A stretch of 64,000 nt of DNA from Ophioceras dolichostomum (GCA_003049485.1 PYST01000131.1:1-64000), one strand, 5' to 3'. Shown: positions 35,409-47,930, numbered from the stretch's first letter. Notes: generated by a model from the letters alone, not told the origin. Numbers and translations are program-made.

Positions 35409-36599
35409 CTCGAAGACTGCTTGCAAGATGACTGATTGATTGGGTTCGCACGTCGTGAATTGATGATGATTGAGGATGGCTCAGGGAATGGACGCGTTGC
35501 ACCGGCACGCAAGCAAGCCTCAAGCTACGATGTCTTGGTAAGGAACGAAAGTGAGACTTATGGGAAGAAATGGAAATGAACAAACCTGGAGTGACAGCTG
35601 TCTGCCATTTTGATCGCAGCATCTCGCCCGAGCAACTTTGCCAAATTCAAGAGGCTGGATGGAGTGAATGAAGCAATTCAGCGCCGCGTCGCAGAAAAAA
35701 TCATGGGGGTTGGGCGAAAATGCAGGGACCAGGAACACGGCTCTGATTGGTTGCGCATGCGTCACGCAATGTCTAGTGGGGTAGCGCCTGGCTCCAGAAC
35801 CTCCCCGCCCTCTGTCGCCGAATTCCAGCGTTCACCAACCACCCCCACCAAACGTGAAATGGCACACTGAGCTGATGAGAGCTGATAGAATGGGACGGGG
35901 TTGAGAGCAGTGAAAGACTGGACAGAGCATCTCGCCATTTCAACAACAGCGAACTACAATGGGCCTCATCAGTCTTGCCACATTCAGTCCGCGCCTGTCT
36001 ACTCCGCAATAAGGACGCCATGGTTAAGCTCCCTACAAAGAGATGTTGGTGTGACTATCAAAAAGTCGTGCGATACGATTCGGCCAGTGCAGATGTGGTG
36101 GGAGGGAGCCAATGTGCGAACCAACAGAGGCAATCGATTCCCACTGATCAATGAAATTAACCCGCATGTGCAATGACGTTCGATAGGGCTGTGATAGCTC
36201 AGCCACTGGAACCAACTCATCACTCCTCGCCCCGAGACCCTTCAAGCTTGTCGCGCTAAGCTTTCTCCCCTCGAGTTCATAAACTCCCTGTGCAGCACGC
36301 ATCTCACCCATCCTCCTCCGATCATTGTATTCTTTTCCCACCGCTCGGGGTCCCTCCCTCGGTGTCGATCAATCATCCCGCTGACCGGTGCAGACTGAAG
36401 GCCTGCCACCTGCGGAATACCCCGCCGTTGATTGTACCCAATCCGTCGCCCGTCAAAGAGTTGGGGTAGTGTCAGACAAACACCCCGCGCATCCTAATTT
36501 CTTGATCTCTTTCCCTCTAACTTACTCAATCCCCGTCACACGATTTCACGCAGCATTTCTCTCCTACGCTGTTGTGGTGCCGTCTCGCGAATCGCAGAA
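35409..36599. other. Divergent promoter region
   Basis: Separates the minus-strand Ser/Thr-rich gene from the plus-strand annexin gene, so it probably carries both promoters and the annexin leader. No gene seen. Confidence 0.6.
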
Positions 36600-38370
36600 A
36601 TGTCCTATCAAGGCGGCTACCCGCCCTACGGCGGCCGTAAGTCCCACCCCTGCAACCCCGGACGCTCGGCGCATACACACAGATGCTAACCCTGCATATC
36701 CAGAGCCTCCGCAGGGTAACTACTACGGCCAGCAGGGCGCCCCGCCTCAAGGCCAATACCCCCCGCCGAATCAGTACCCCCCGAACCAGTATCCTCCGAA
36801 CCAGTACCCGCCAAACCAATATCCTCCCCAGGGTCAGGGGCAATACCCGACCCAGCAACAACCCTACCAATCGTATGGCGCACCGCCGCCACAGCAACAG
36901 CCATATGGCGGCCCGCAACAGGGACAATATCAGTACAACCAGCAGGCGCCGACACAGGGATATGGCCCGCCTGCTGGGGCTCCGTACGGTCAAGCGCCTC
37001 CTCAGCAGTACGGCGCCTCGGCCCAGCCGCCGTATGGTGGGCAGCCTCCCTATGGCCAACAGCAACAGCCCTACGGTCAACAGCAGCAGCCTTACGGTCA
37101 ACAGCAGCAACAGGGCTACGGGCAGTACCCACAAGGAGGCCAGCCGCCGTACAATGCTCCACCGCAGCAGCCATATGGTGCGCCTCCGCAGGCTGCGCAG
37201 TACCAATCCTACCCGCCTACCCCGGCGTCTTTGGGCTATGGCCCTCCTCAGAACATCAACTGGGACCCCAACGCGGCTGCTGATCGCCTCCGAGCGGCCA
37301 TGAAAGGCATGGGAACAGACGAGCAGGTGCTCATCGATGTCCTGACGACCAAGGACCCGCTGCAGATCAACCTCATCCGGGACGCCTACAATCGCAGGCA
37401 CAGGCGCGACCTGGTCGCAGACATCAAGTCCGAGACGAGCGGCGGGCTCGAGGACGGCTTGATGGCGCTGGCTGAGGGGCCGCTTCTGAATGACGTCCGT
37501 CTGCTCTACCAGGCCATGGACGGCACCGGGACAAGTGAGGTTTACCTCACCGACATCCTACTCGGCCGCTCCAACGCCGACATCAACGCCATCAAGGCCG
37601 AGTACCAGCGGCACTTCCGCCGCAACCTCGAGGAAGACGTCAAGTCAGATCTGAGCGGGAAGACCGAGCGGCACTTCCTGCTCGCGCTGCAGGGCGGCCG
37701 GAACGAGGATGCGATGCCGGTCAACCCGGAGCACACAGCGCGCGACGTCTTGGCGATGTACAATGCCACCGAGGGAAGGACGGGCACGGACGAGATGACT
37801 GTTATCAGCATCATGACCACACGCAACGACAACCAGATCCGCGACATCGCGTTCCAGTACCAGCAGCGATACTCTCGGAGCCTTGAAAATGTCATCAAGA
37901 AGGTAAAATAAAAAAAAATAAAAATAAAACAAAAAGGCTCCTCCATCGGCCTTATATATCTCTCCCCTTCACCTTCCCTGTCTCCTCGCAGCACCATCAT
38001 ACCCGCACAGCCATGGATCCTCTCCTCTCTCCAGAAGCACTCCTAACTAACTCCGCTGTCTTTCGTCCAGGAATTCTCCGGCCACATGGAAAAGGCACTC
38101 TTGTTCCAGCTCGGCCACGCGCTCGACTGGTATATGCACCAGGCGGCCCTCCTTGAGGATGCCATGGCCGGCCTCGGCACCAAGGACAAGCTGCTCGTCA
38201 CCCGCATCGTGCGCTTCCACTGGGACCGCAACAACATGGCCAACGTGCGCGGCGCGTACGAGAAGCGGTACCGCATTCCACTCACGCAGCGGCTGAAGGG
38301 AGAGGTCAAAAGCCAGTGGTACCAGACGATGATTTTGGCAGTCGTCGAACCTAATTATCAGCGAGGATGA
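36600..38370 (+). CDS. Annexin, fungal type with Pro/Gln/Tyr-rich N-terminus
   Basis: Exons 36600-36636, 36704-37902 and 38071-38370, 511 residues; first intron has branch GCTAAC and both have consensus ends. Residues 1-200 are a low-complexity tail rich in Pro, Gln, Gly and Tyr with repeats of NQYPP and PYGQQQQ. Four annexin repeats follow: GMGTDEQVLIDVLTTKD (about 215), GTGTSEVYLTDILLGRS (about 285), GRTGTDEMTVISIMTTR (about 370) and GLGTKDKLLVTRIVRFH (about 445). The K/R-G-x-G-T signature of type-2 calcium sites is visible in repeats 1, 2 and 4. Annexins bind acidic phospholipid in a calcium-dependent way, at membranes. Fungal annexins commonly have this kind of tail, which resembles prion-like or phase-separating sequence and the tail of animal annexins A7/A11. 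A single gene with no operon-like neighbour. Confidence 0.93.
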
Positions 38371-39860
38371 TGCCCAACTCTCGAGCTTTCATTTTTCGGA
38401 TGCTCTCTCGCGCGATGGTAGGAGAACAGTTGAAAGGGGGTCTCTACTCTGATGATCAATGATTTATGGCTCTGGTTTTGTTGTCTCCTTGTCACCTCTT
38501 CTTTGCTCTGTTTCCCTAGTCGTTCCGGGATACCTGTCAGAGTGGTTGGACAGGCATGCGGATGATTTTGTTTTTTTATTTGTTCTTGTCACACCGTTAT
38601 TGCTAGCTCACGGTTGAGGTCACGTTAGGGCTCGCTCAGGTTGTTGTAGTACCTGGTGGAAGCAGTGGCAGAATTGGCTGTTAGCACACGAGAGCAGCGC
38701 ACATCAGAACTGTAAACACATGCATGCCTTGACTCGGTTCTCTCAATGTAATATCATTGTTGCAAAATATAGCACTGATTCGTTCCGAGAAAGGATGCCT
38801 TTATTGGGAAAACAACATAATGCGGAGGCTCGGGGCAAAAGAACAGAAAGGGGACAGGAGAAAAAAAGAGTGCTGCATCCCGTCCCATATTGGCAAACAT
38901 TATGTTAATTTGTACGCATTAGCGAGCTTACAAAAAGCGCCACGTTATTCGGAGGAAACTGGATCCACACGGGGGAGGACGAACCAGATTTTGCTCGGCG
39001 CGTCGGGCTGCTGAACTAACAAGGAGCCTCGACCGAAAACAAGGGAATCTCTCAAATGGCATTCCAGCGAAGCAAAATGGCGGGCGACCTTTTTGAGTTT
39101 GAAGAGTTCTTTGGAGCAATTGTGCAGTTGGAGATGAATGCTTGCTTCCAGATTGTGGTGGTGTGGTGCGCTTTTCCATTTCGACAGCTAGATGCCACAA
39201 GTCCAATCACTTTGGCTTATGAATTTAAGCGGTAACGATCCACCAATCCACATGCGAGTGACAGGGGTGTATAACTGCTAACTCCCCAAGGCTAACAATT
39301 TGATTAGGTAATAAGTACTTTACTTTAACTACCTTAAAGGGCGGACCGCCGTAGCCTAGCCACTTTACCCTCCCTTTTTTTCTCCCTTCGCGTCGCCCCT
39401 TGTGGTTTCTGTAGTGTGGTCAAGCAGCCTGATTGACTGCGATGCAGAATCGACGCGTCTGATTTGTTCTGCGCGTGACCATTTCTTCTCTCTTTCTCTC
39501 AGAGGTCCTTGCGGTCAATACCACATATTCGCGACCGTCTCGCCCAATACTCGAACCCAGAGAACCCGGAAGAACCAGCAACCAAACGAGCTTTGTTGGG
39601 TCGTCAAGTCGCAGTTGACGTATCCACATCGCCATTGGTCAACACGTTAGCACTCACTCCATCACGTGCCTCCCCAGCGGCGACCACCATTCACCACCCT
39701 TGGCTTTCTCTGCTTTCTTTTTTTCGTGGACCCCAGCTGGACTGACATTCCAAGTTTTGGGGAGTGGGTGATCCCACTGTTCCTCTTTCTTTCTTTGCTC
39801 TCTCATGAAGGCAGAGGGAAAAGGTGACAACCGTACAAATACGCCGTGACGGAGGCAAAC
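38371..39860. other. Intergenic, nothing recognised
   Basis: Annexin 3' UTR, then promoter and leader of the C2HC-finger gene. No gene supported. Confidence 0.6.
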
Positions 39861-42850
39861 ATGACGTCATCGGCGGTACAAACGGCCCCGTCACTGCCGA
39901 ACGGCGCCGGCGCATCGCAACCGTCACCGCCTATTGTGTCGGACCTCCCTCACGCTTCGACTTCGAGCGCATCGCCAGCGTTGAGCGACGGGCCATGGCA
40001 GCCAAGCGTGCGGATCACCGGACCGGTTCATGCTCCGCCGATCCCGGACCCTCCCGGCAACTCGGTCATTCCTCAACGGGTGACGATGCCTACAGGCTTC
40101 CAACCCAGCGCCGTTCCCGTCGTGAGCAAGTCCCAGCCATCGCCGTCGTATCATAGTTACCCGCCACCACCGTCACCTTCCGCAGCTCCTCCTCTCTACG
40201 AGCATTTGTATCACCATCACCCGGCCCAGGTCAGCCATGCTGCCTCTGCTGCTGCTGCCGCCCCTGCGCCGGCGCCGTCCAAGCCCCGCACCCGGCCGCC
40301 CATCATGGACCCGCCTGGCACGCAGATCCCCACCGCCGCGCTGCATGCGAACGGGTTTCCCTCGCCCACCCTGGACCACGCGGCCTCCAACACCAAGTTC
40401 CTCGACGACGTGGCTCGGATCACTTATGCGGTGCACCAGTCCCTGCCCAAGGCTGTCCGGAGGGTCGTGCGGGACAACTGGGAGAAGTGTCTGCTCGGAA
40501 CTGACTTTCATCAAGCGTTTGTGGTATGTGATGACTCTTTTGCTTATCTCGCCATTCCTACCTTCCCGATTGTGGTCCCTCTTCTAGCACCTTCCTCGTC
40601 GTGATGGAGCAGTTGCCCATTACGTCGCTCGCTTTGTTCCTGCACCGACAGTGGCGCACCTTTCACATTTTTTTCTCTTCTACGTAAAGCCGGGAAAACA
40701 CGACGTTGTGACAGAGTTCGGGTGCACCAAAAAGAGCCGGGGAAAAGGCGGCGGAAAGCTTCCACAGAGCGCCAGTTGCCGAACGCCAATCTCTCTTCTC
40801 GGGACTCATTCTGATCCTCTTGCTCCATCCTTTTGTGCATCTTCATCAAAAGAACAACGTCATCACTAACTTCGTCAATTCTACGCGTCCACCAGCTCAA
40901 TGCGAGCATCCACCACGCGACGAATTCTATGACCAAGCGGTCAATCCGCGACTTCGGTCACAAGATGATCCGGACCAGCAAACACGAGCTCATCGAGCAT
41001 TTCACTCCGGCCGACATCGATGATGTTGCCAATGACATCCTCGGCAAGGCGTCGATGACGTTCCTGGACAAGGCCCTCGATCTCCGGCTCAAGACCATCG
41101 CCGCCAAGCCTCTGATCGCTGCCCTGGCGCGTGCAGAACGCCTGGGCTACGACCCTAACGATATTGTCGAAGACGACCGCGAAAGCATCATCCCAGTGCC
41201 TACCAATTCCAGCCAGCTGACTGTATCCGCGTCCGCGTCCGCGTCCGCGTCACCAGCGGCGCGCCATCCGTCGACTCCCTCCGGCATCCCAGCCCCGAAC
41301 CCGCACGCTAAGCGACAGTGTCAACTTTGCTACCGCACTTTTGTTGCGGAGACCGCATATATCCATGTGAGCCTCCAACCCTGCGGACCTTGTGATGCGT
41401 GAGCCTCTGTCCCGATTGAGATTCCTCGCCTGCGAGTCATTTCCTGATTTTGCGCCTTCCTTTCCAGCACACCGAGAAACAAGTCTGCACCCGAACTCCG
41501 ACGACGGCTGAGGGTTTCCAGCATGCGTGTTCTCACTGTGGTCAAGGGTTTAGCACACTCGTTGGACTGCAATATGTATTTGATCCCTGTTCCCCAGTGA
41601 CTCTATGCCTGAAAAGGGACCGATACTAACCTTTCCGACAGCACTTGAACAATAAGGTTTGCGGTGACTTCGGTGAGACTCCGGCGGGTATCGCCGCCGC
41701 TGCCAGGGCCGGCGGGTCTGCGAAAGCGTCCATGTCCGAGGTCACACGCGCCCTTGGATCGGTAGCCCCTGCTTCTGTGGCGCCGTCCGTGGTCATGGGC
41801 ATGGGGACTCTTGTCCCAAAGCGCTCAGGCCCGCCGGTCACCAAGCCGCCCCCTGCTGAGCGCAGCACCCCCGAGAGCAGCCACGTTACCAGCCATGGTG
41901 ACCCATACGCCCACCTGACCAACACCCAAAAGATATCACTGAACGAGGAGCTACGTCAGGCCGAGATCCAGTTCGCGGAACGGTTCAAGGCCGCCGATGG
42001 GATCCCGGACGCGGCCGAGCGCCGAGTCCGCATCGAGGGCCTCCGCAACAGCTTCGGCACGAAGCAGTCCAACATCCGGAAGAAGTACGGCGTGCGCCTT
42101 CGCGAGCGCCGCACCAAAGCCGAGATCGAGGCTGAACGCGCACGGATGGGCCGCTCCGCACACACATTCAACGAGGTGGCGTCTGGGCCGCAACGGCGGC
42201 AGCAGCCCAGCAGCGCCATGTCTTCCGCACCGCGGATGACGACTGTCCACCCTCCCGTCCGGCCCGGCGGGCCTGCGGCGGCTACTACCGTCCCAGTGAA
42301 GCGCGAGGTTATCGAGCTCGACGACTCTATGGACGAAGACGACGCCAACGACCCCAAGCGCCGCAAGCTGGACGGCAACAACAACACCTACCAATCACCT
42401 TACACCAGCGCCAAGCAGGAGGGCTCCTCCTCGTCGACCGTACCCGCCGGCGTTGCCCGCCAGGCCTCCAGCGGCGCCGTCAGCGGCCTGGGCATCACGT
42501 CGTCGCAGGGCCCTCCCTCCGCCCAGCCACCCGCCAGCCAGCCCGCCACCCCGTGCGAGCAGGCCGGCGTCCGCGTCTCCATCCACCAACCTAGCACCAA
42601 TGGCACCGCCGACGCCACCTCCGGCCGCTCGTCCGTCGAGACCATTGATAATCCCGCCGCCACTGCTCCTGCTGCCGCCGCGGCGGGTACTCGAGCGGCG
42701 GAGGAGGAGCAGGAGGACGACGACGACGACGATGAGGACGATGATGATGATGACGACGACTCGTCAGACGACGAAGACATCCCCGCTGTCCTGCCCGCCT
42801 CCGTCCAGCAGAGCTTCGCGCCCGCGAACCGGCCCAGCCTGAGCCGGTAG
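39861..42850 (+). CDS. Protein with two C2HC zinc fingers, probable nuclear factor
   Basis: Exons 39861-40523, 40896-41366, 41468-41575 and 41642-42850, all phase 0, 816 residues. The first 160 residues are Pro/Ser/Ala-rich. A conserved helical region follows (FLDDVARITYAVHQSLPKAV; HKMIRTSKHELIEHFTPADI; LDKALDLRLKTIAAKPLIAA). Two fingers of the form C-x2-C-x12-H-x5-C lie at about 363-386 (CQLCYRTF...HTEKQVC) and 398-421 (CSHCGQGF...HLNNKVC). A third region (about 505-575) is Lys/Arg/Glu-rich and helical, with RKKYGVRLRERRTKAEIEAE. The tail has Ser/Thr-rich sequence and an uninterrupted acidic Asp/Glu run near 770-795. Layout suggests DNA- or chromatin-associated function in the nucleus. I do not recognise a named orthologue. 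Intron 1 is long (372 bases). Confidence 0.82.
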
Positions 42851-44057
42851 CGCCGGTCCCCGCTGTCGGTCGCTGGAGTGACTGCTCATCCTTATCCTCC
42901 TCCTCCTCCGCGGAGCGTTCGCCTTCGCCGTAGTGGCCGTCCGCAACGGCCCGTCTCTTCTCCCCTTACACAATCTACTACCATGACCTAGGATGGGTGG
43001 ATGGCGGCCTGTCCTCTTTTTGCATCGCCCCTACCTCCTTTCTCATCCATCACTGTCTCCCCTGTCTTTCTTTTCTTTCTTCGTTAGCTTTCTGCCTACT
43101 TTTCTTTGACGGAGCGTTCTAGGTTTCGTTCGGGGTTTTGTTCGGAGTTTTCATATTAACGAGTGGCGAGCGAGGGGATAACTGGAGTAAAAAATTTATT
43201 GACGCGTTCCGCACATTTTTCCTCGAAGATATATTCATGGATTCGCTTTAGCGCAGTCGTCCTCTGGCTGGTTTTCTCTCCCTCTCATTTTCTCCATAAC
43301 CCCTGAATTGCTCACCTCCCGGTTTTGCGACCTGTGCCAATCGCCACCACGTGCAACTCGACCCTAGTCTCAACTCTGGGATCGTCACATCTCCCGCGCG
43401 AGAGCAAAAGCCTTCAACTACTCCCAACTGCTCTTCCACGTGCCTGTCTTCATAATATGGGCCTTTTTTCATGGCAATTTTTTTGGCCTTGGGAGGTTTA
43501 TTTCCCCCCTCTTGACCATCATTGATCGTATTCATCATCACTCATCAGCAGCCCCTTTGCGTTTTTCGTTTCTTGACACGGCGCCCCTGGCCTTATAATT
43601 ATCAACAAATTTGTTGGCGCATCTTTTCCGCGTAGAGAGGGTGCATGGATGGATGGATGGAAACGGTACGGTGCTTTTTTTCCTCAGTAGGCTGGCGTAG
43701 GTAAGGTAGGGATATGACGAACTGCCAGCATCACATCATCTTTTCTTTCCCGGATATATTCCTACCTAGGTCCTTACATCATGGCAGCACTTGGCTGAGG
43801 GGACAACAGACTGTGGGATGGACGGGATTCTTCTCATCATCAGGTCTCAGATACCTACCTATTTCCCACATGCAGGAAATTCATCGCAGTTTTTCACACA
43901 GGACAGACCGCCAGGACCAGTTCAGTTAAGGGTACATTAAATATCAATCTAACAGAATTTCATATCTCCTCAAATACCCAAAGTAATTATCCGCCTCTCT
44001 GTATAAACCAACGCCAAGATCTCCTATCGTGGTCAACTACAAGCCCCGCCTGGAGCT
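42851..44057. other. Convergent 3' region
   Basis: Between the 3' ends of the finger protein and the minus-strand membrane protein. It contains a GGAT microsatellite near 43645-43662 and TAGGTA-type motifs near 43695-43770. No gene seen. Confidence 0.6.
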
Positions 44058-46012
44058 TCACTGAAGCGTGTACAGCCCCTTCTCAGCCATCAACTGGCGA
44101 GCATAGTCTAGCATGCCATCCACCTTCCCGGCCGCGATCTCCTGCTTCAGGCGGTCGCCGGCGACTAGGTCTTCGACCTTCTTAGAGCTGTTCGTCAAAG
44201 GGCCCTGCTCTCCATTACAGGTGTTGCCAGAGATGTCTCCGAGGGCGTGATTTGGGCGTCCCAGTCGAGTACCGTGACTGTTGTTGTTGTTGCTGTCCTT
44301 CTCGGGATTGTTCCTTGCACTAGCAGCTCCGGCATGTTTCTTGGGACCGTTGTTGTTGGCAGCGACCGAGCTGTCCTTTGTGCGACCGCCAGTGTTAGTG
44401 TTGACGGCGCTAATACCCTTCTTGGCGTGGCTAGTCGCGAGGGCTTCCTTGGATCTCTTCTTCTTGATAGTCGGGCTCTTCTTAGGACTATTGGCAGGCA
44501 ACATGCTGCCGACGCCGCCGCCCTTCCCGAAAGGGCCGTTCATGACGGGGGATACCCCCTTGCGGCGGTTGCCAGAAATGTCCTCGAGGTGAACCCGGCT
44601 CATAGGCGACTCAACCTTCTTCGAACTCTGGACGGTGGTGACGGCGGCAGCCGGCTTGTTCTGCTTCGGGGAGCTGCTGGCAGCGGGCTTCCTCTTGTTT
44701 TTCTTCTTCATGGGGCTGCAATTATAGGCAGCCGCCGGACTAGCTGCAACTGTGCTTTTTTCCTTCACGCGAACATGGTCAGCAGTAGCAGCAGCAAGAA
44801 GGGCCTCTTCGTCCTCCTTCTTGCGGCGAGCAAGATCCTTCTTGAAGACGACGCGGAGGTCGGCGTCCTCCCCGTCCCAATCGGCCTCCCAGTCGTAGAA
44901 TTTGTCGAAGTCCACCACGACCTCGCGCTCTGTCCGCTGCTCCCCGTCCTCGAGCCACCCGTCGGCGTGATGGTTGTTCTTTGCGTCGGAATAGTTGTAG
45001 CAGCCAGCTGCCTGGCCTTCGTACACCACCATCGCCGTATCATCCAGAAATGAATCGTCCACAATGTCCGCACCATAGCCGTATTCATGGTCGCCCCACT
45101 CATTAATGTCGTATTCTTCCTGCGTGACTGTTGCGAGGCCAATATCCGTGCGTTGGGAGATTGGTACCCAGCGAGTCTGGACTGGGTATAGGTCCTCGGC
45201 CTCGTAGATGGGATACCTCGGAGGGGAGAGCCCGGTCACCGCATCAACGTCGCCATCCCAGTCCACAGTCCGGTTGCTGGTGTCTGTGATGATGATTTTG
45301 GGGTGGCTCGGCTGGGGTCGAAAGCCATGCGAGGTGCTCACCGGTGACTTGTCGTCTGAGATGAGCACAGGCTGGGCTTCGCTCTTCTCGGTGAGAGCTT
45401 CCGGCGTGGCTATTACATCCACGGCTGGCTTGTTATGAGTACCCTTAGTGGCCTCCAGATCAGTGTCCATGGCTGATGGAGACCGCGCCCTTCCCTGGGG
45501 CAACTCCGGAGTTGGGCGGAAGGGCTCGGATAGACGGGACTGGCGTGGATCGCTGTACCACTGCTCGCCCTGAAGATCCTTGATGTCGATACAGTTGACG
45601 AAGGCGTCGACAGGATGTAGAGTGGGCAGACAGCCGAGTCGTCGGTTGGGGGCGTGTGTGATGCACTGGAAGTTATTGTCCCTCCCCGCACAGCTGAACA
45701 GGGCCACCGCCAAGGCCCCGAGCAACAAGGGCACCAGAGATTCGAGGAGCAGCCTCAACAGCTCCAGCACGAGGAAGGATCCGATCAGAAAGAGCAAAAC
45801 GGCTGTGAGATCAATGTGGATGGATATGGTGAGGCGTCGTTCCTCGTTGCGCTGCGGGGTGTTCGAGGTTAGAGAGGGACGAAAGCCCAGCGGCGTCTCA
45901 TGTAGATGTAGTGTAGTAAAGTCCCGGGTGTGGGGATTTTGGGATGAGCGTGGCTTACATTCTGTGACCGGACGTCGTCCTTCGCAAGGGGCAACATCTT
46001 GTAGTCGTCCAT
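44058..46012 (-). CDS. Membrane-anchored basic protein of unknown function
   Basis: Exons (minus strand) 46012-45959 and 45851-44058, 615 residues; the 107-base intron (GTAAGC...GCAG) sits in the first 20 codons and supplies the only good ATG (MDDYKMLPLAKDD). Residues about 30-65 are strongly hydrophobic (AVLLFLIGSFLVLELLRLL, LLGALAVALFSC), one or two membrane passes. A long acidic region with conserved aromatic patches follows (EYDINEWGDHEYGYGADIVD; FDKFYDWEADWDGEDADLRV). The rest is Lys/Ser/Asn-rich and disordered, with the motif DISGN twice (EDISGNRRKGVSPV and GDISGNTCNGEQ). It ends in a likely helix (DRLKQEIAAGKVDGMLDYAR). I do not recognise the family. Probably an endomembrane or nuclear-envelope protein with a long soluble domain. 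Confidence 0.7.
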
Positions 46013-46809
46013 CTGCTTGAAGAGAGCAGATAAGAATAGGCAGGTAGAATCCAGTGAGCTGCCGAGGTTGCTAACTTCACACGGCAAGGAGCAGGTATGA
46101 TATGATTCTCTCAAGATCAGGCTGACAGAGATATTGAGCAGCACGAGAGGACCACGTCAATATTTTGGAAACAATGTGTGTATTTGTGAGATACGTTCAT
46201 GGCAACAAGATCTCTAGCTGTGACTGCTCGGATTCCGAAGAGTCGGCTTGCGTTTGGTGTCCAGACGACGAGCAAGCCTTGGACGAGTCACTAAGATCAT
46301 CCATTCCTGGCATTAATATTGCTACCCATCTCTTGGCCCAGTCCCAGTGTGTATCACGGGACTGTGGGCTTTGCCGTTACTGCTTCGCTATTTCATGTAA
46401 CAGATATATGCCCGTTCTTTGCCTCGCCACCCCCAGCCGCCTCGTTAGACGGTGGACTATCATTTCATGGAAAAGCTGGTTGACGCCTGATACCTCGTCA
46501 CGTCATTACAGAGTAGAAAGGGTGGTTGTGTCCAAGTTCTCTGAAGACCTACCCGGCGAGCATATCCACGAAAAGGAGTCATGACAGTGTGTGGAGGCAG
46601 CCTACCCTCGCCGAAGCAGGAACTCGCAGTCTATACTCTATCTGCGGAGGGTAATTAGAGATACAAATATGCTACATCAAAGAACTACATCGCCATCTCA
46701 GTCCAGTGTCCAGCGCCATGCTTTAAAATGAGAGGAACCGAAGGTCCATCTCCCCCCCATCTCATCAGCCATCCCCTCGCCGCCCCATTCCCAGTTTTTG
46801 GTAAAGCTT
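46013..46809. other. Intergenic, nothing recognised
   Basis: 5' flank of the membrane-protein gene and 3' flank of the small secreted protein gene. A 139-codon plus-strand frame at 46165-46584 is cysteine-containing but has no domain or signal peptide; I do not call it. Confidence 0.5.
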
Positions 46810-47126
46810 TTACCAAACGACGTCGTCATCCTGATTATTCACGATATAAGCGGTTAGCGTCTGGCGATAGTCTCATACTCACACCTTCATTCCTCACCAC
46901 AGTGTCCATCGATATGCTTGTACTTACAGTCAGAGCATAGAACATGGACTTGCACTCCTTCCCATCGGCATCCTCGTACATGACGTGCTCATCATCTTTG
47001 AAGACTCGCCAGTTGTGGTATGTGTTGGTGGCGACGCTTCAGACCGAGCAAAACAGATGAGCCAGTCAGTGGATCAGTTCTTCAAGTGCGTGTCATAGTA
47101 TTTGCGGTATAAACGGGAGGGAGGGT

Positions 47127-47159
<33 letters not shown>

Positions 47160-47756
47160 GAAACGTGTACGAATGGAGAAAAGTGAATAACAGCTTACCC
47201 AGCCTGCTCGAACTCCCCGGCGCCCTTGTTCTCGAATCGGAAGTAGAAAGTGACGCCCGTGCTGAAGGGCGTTCCCAGGGTCGTCGTGTCAACCCAGGTC
47301 CCCTCGTATCTGAGCCTGAAAGCGTTCCTCGAGGCGGGGACGCGGTTACAGTTGCCATCGTCAGGGCAGTACTGCCAGTAGAAAAAATGCAAGCAGGCAA
47401 CGAATTAGTCAGTCAGTCCCGTTGACATCGTCATAAAATTTCGTTCGACTGTCCGTGGAGGGAGCGAGAGGAGGCAGGGAATCTGCCCTAATAGATTCGA
47501 GTCTGTCTTTTGCCTCTTGGGCTAGATCGTGATGGTGATGATGGAGGGAAGGGTGGTGCGGCCAGTTACTTACGATGACCACCGAGTAGTCTTCGTCGCA
47601 GTTGACAAGATGGACGCCGGCACCGGCCTGTCTCTTGGCCATCGCGACCGCAGCACGGCCGGCACTAGACGACGACTGGGCAGGGGCGGAAGCGGGAGCG
47701 GCCATTGCACCCGAGAGCATGAGGCTGGTGAAGAGGGAGAGCTGAGAGAAGCGCAT
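46810..47756 (-). CDS. Small secreted protein, possible effector
   Basis: Exons (minus strand) 47756-47574, 47371-47199, 47036-46928 and 46830-46810, 161 residues; phases join and the last intron has the branch GCTAAC. Residues 1-20 (MRFSQLSLFTSLMLSGAMAA) are a clear signal peptide. A short Ala/Ser-rich pro-region ends in a Lys-Arg (AKRQAGAG, about 41-42), a Kex2-type processing site. The mature part is about 119 residues with four cysteines (VNCDEDY, YCPDDGNC, GKECKSM) and beta-rich segments (NAFRLRYEGTWVDT, STGVTFYFRFENKGAGEFEQ, NTYHNWRVFKDDEHVMYED). No family recognised. Size, secretion and cysteines fit an apoplastic small secreted protein; an effector role is inference. The second intron holds a GA microsatellite. 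Confidence 0.78.
47129..47158. repeat. GA dinucleotide microsatellite
   Basis: About fourteen GA units inside an intron of the small secreted protein gene. Confidence 0.85.
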
Positions 47757-47919
47757 TGTGGCGGCTGGTTGGTGGACTGAAGAAAGTTGTGAGAGTGTGT
47801 GACTCCTTGAGGCTGGCTGGTGGTTGAGCTGATCCCAAACTGTTCTTGTTTCGTCGGCTGGCTGTTGATGATGGTGAGGAGATGAGACTACCATGACCTT
47901 GTGCTCTTCCTCCTGGGAT

Positions 47920-47930
47920 ACTTTATACTT
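47920..47930 (-). promoter_or_regulatory. Probable TATA box of the small secreted protein gene
   Basis: On the minus strand, TATAAAG lies about 165 bases upstream of the start codon, leaving a leader of about 135 bases. Confidence 0.4.

Noticed and set aside
36526..37401. 291-codon minus-strand frame rich in Leu/Arg/Val
   Set aside because: Antisense of the annexin Pro/Gln repeats; the apparent hydrophobicity is a codon-complement artefact.
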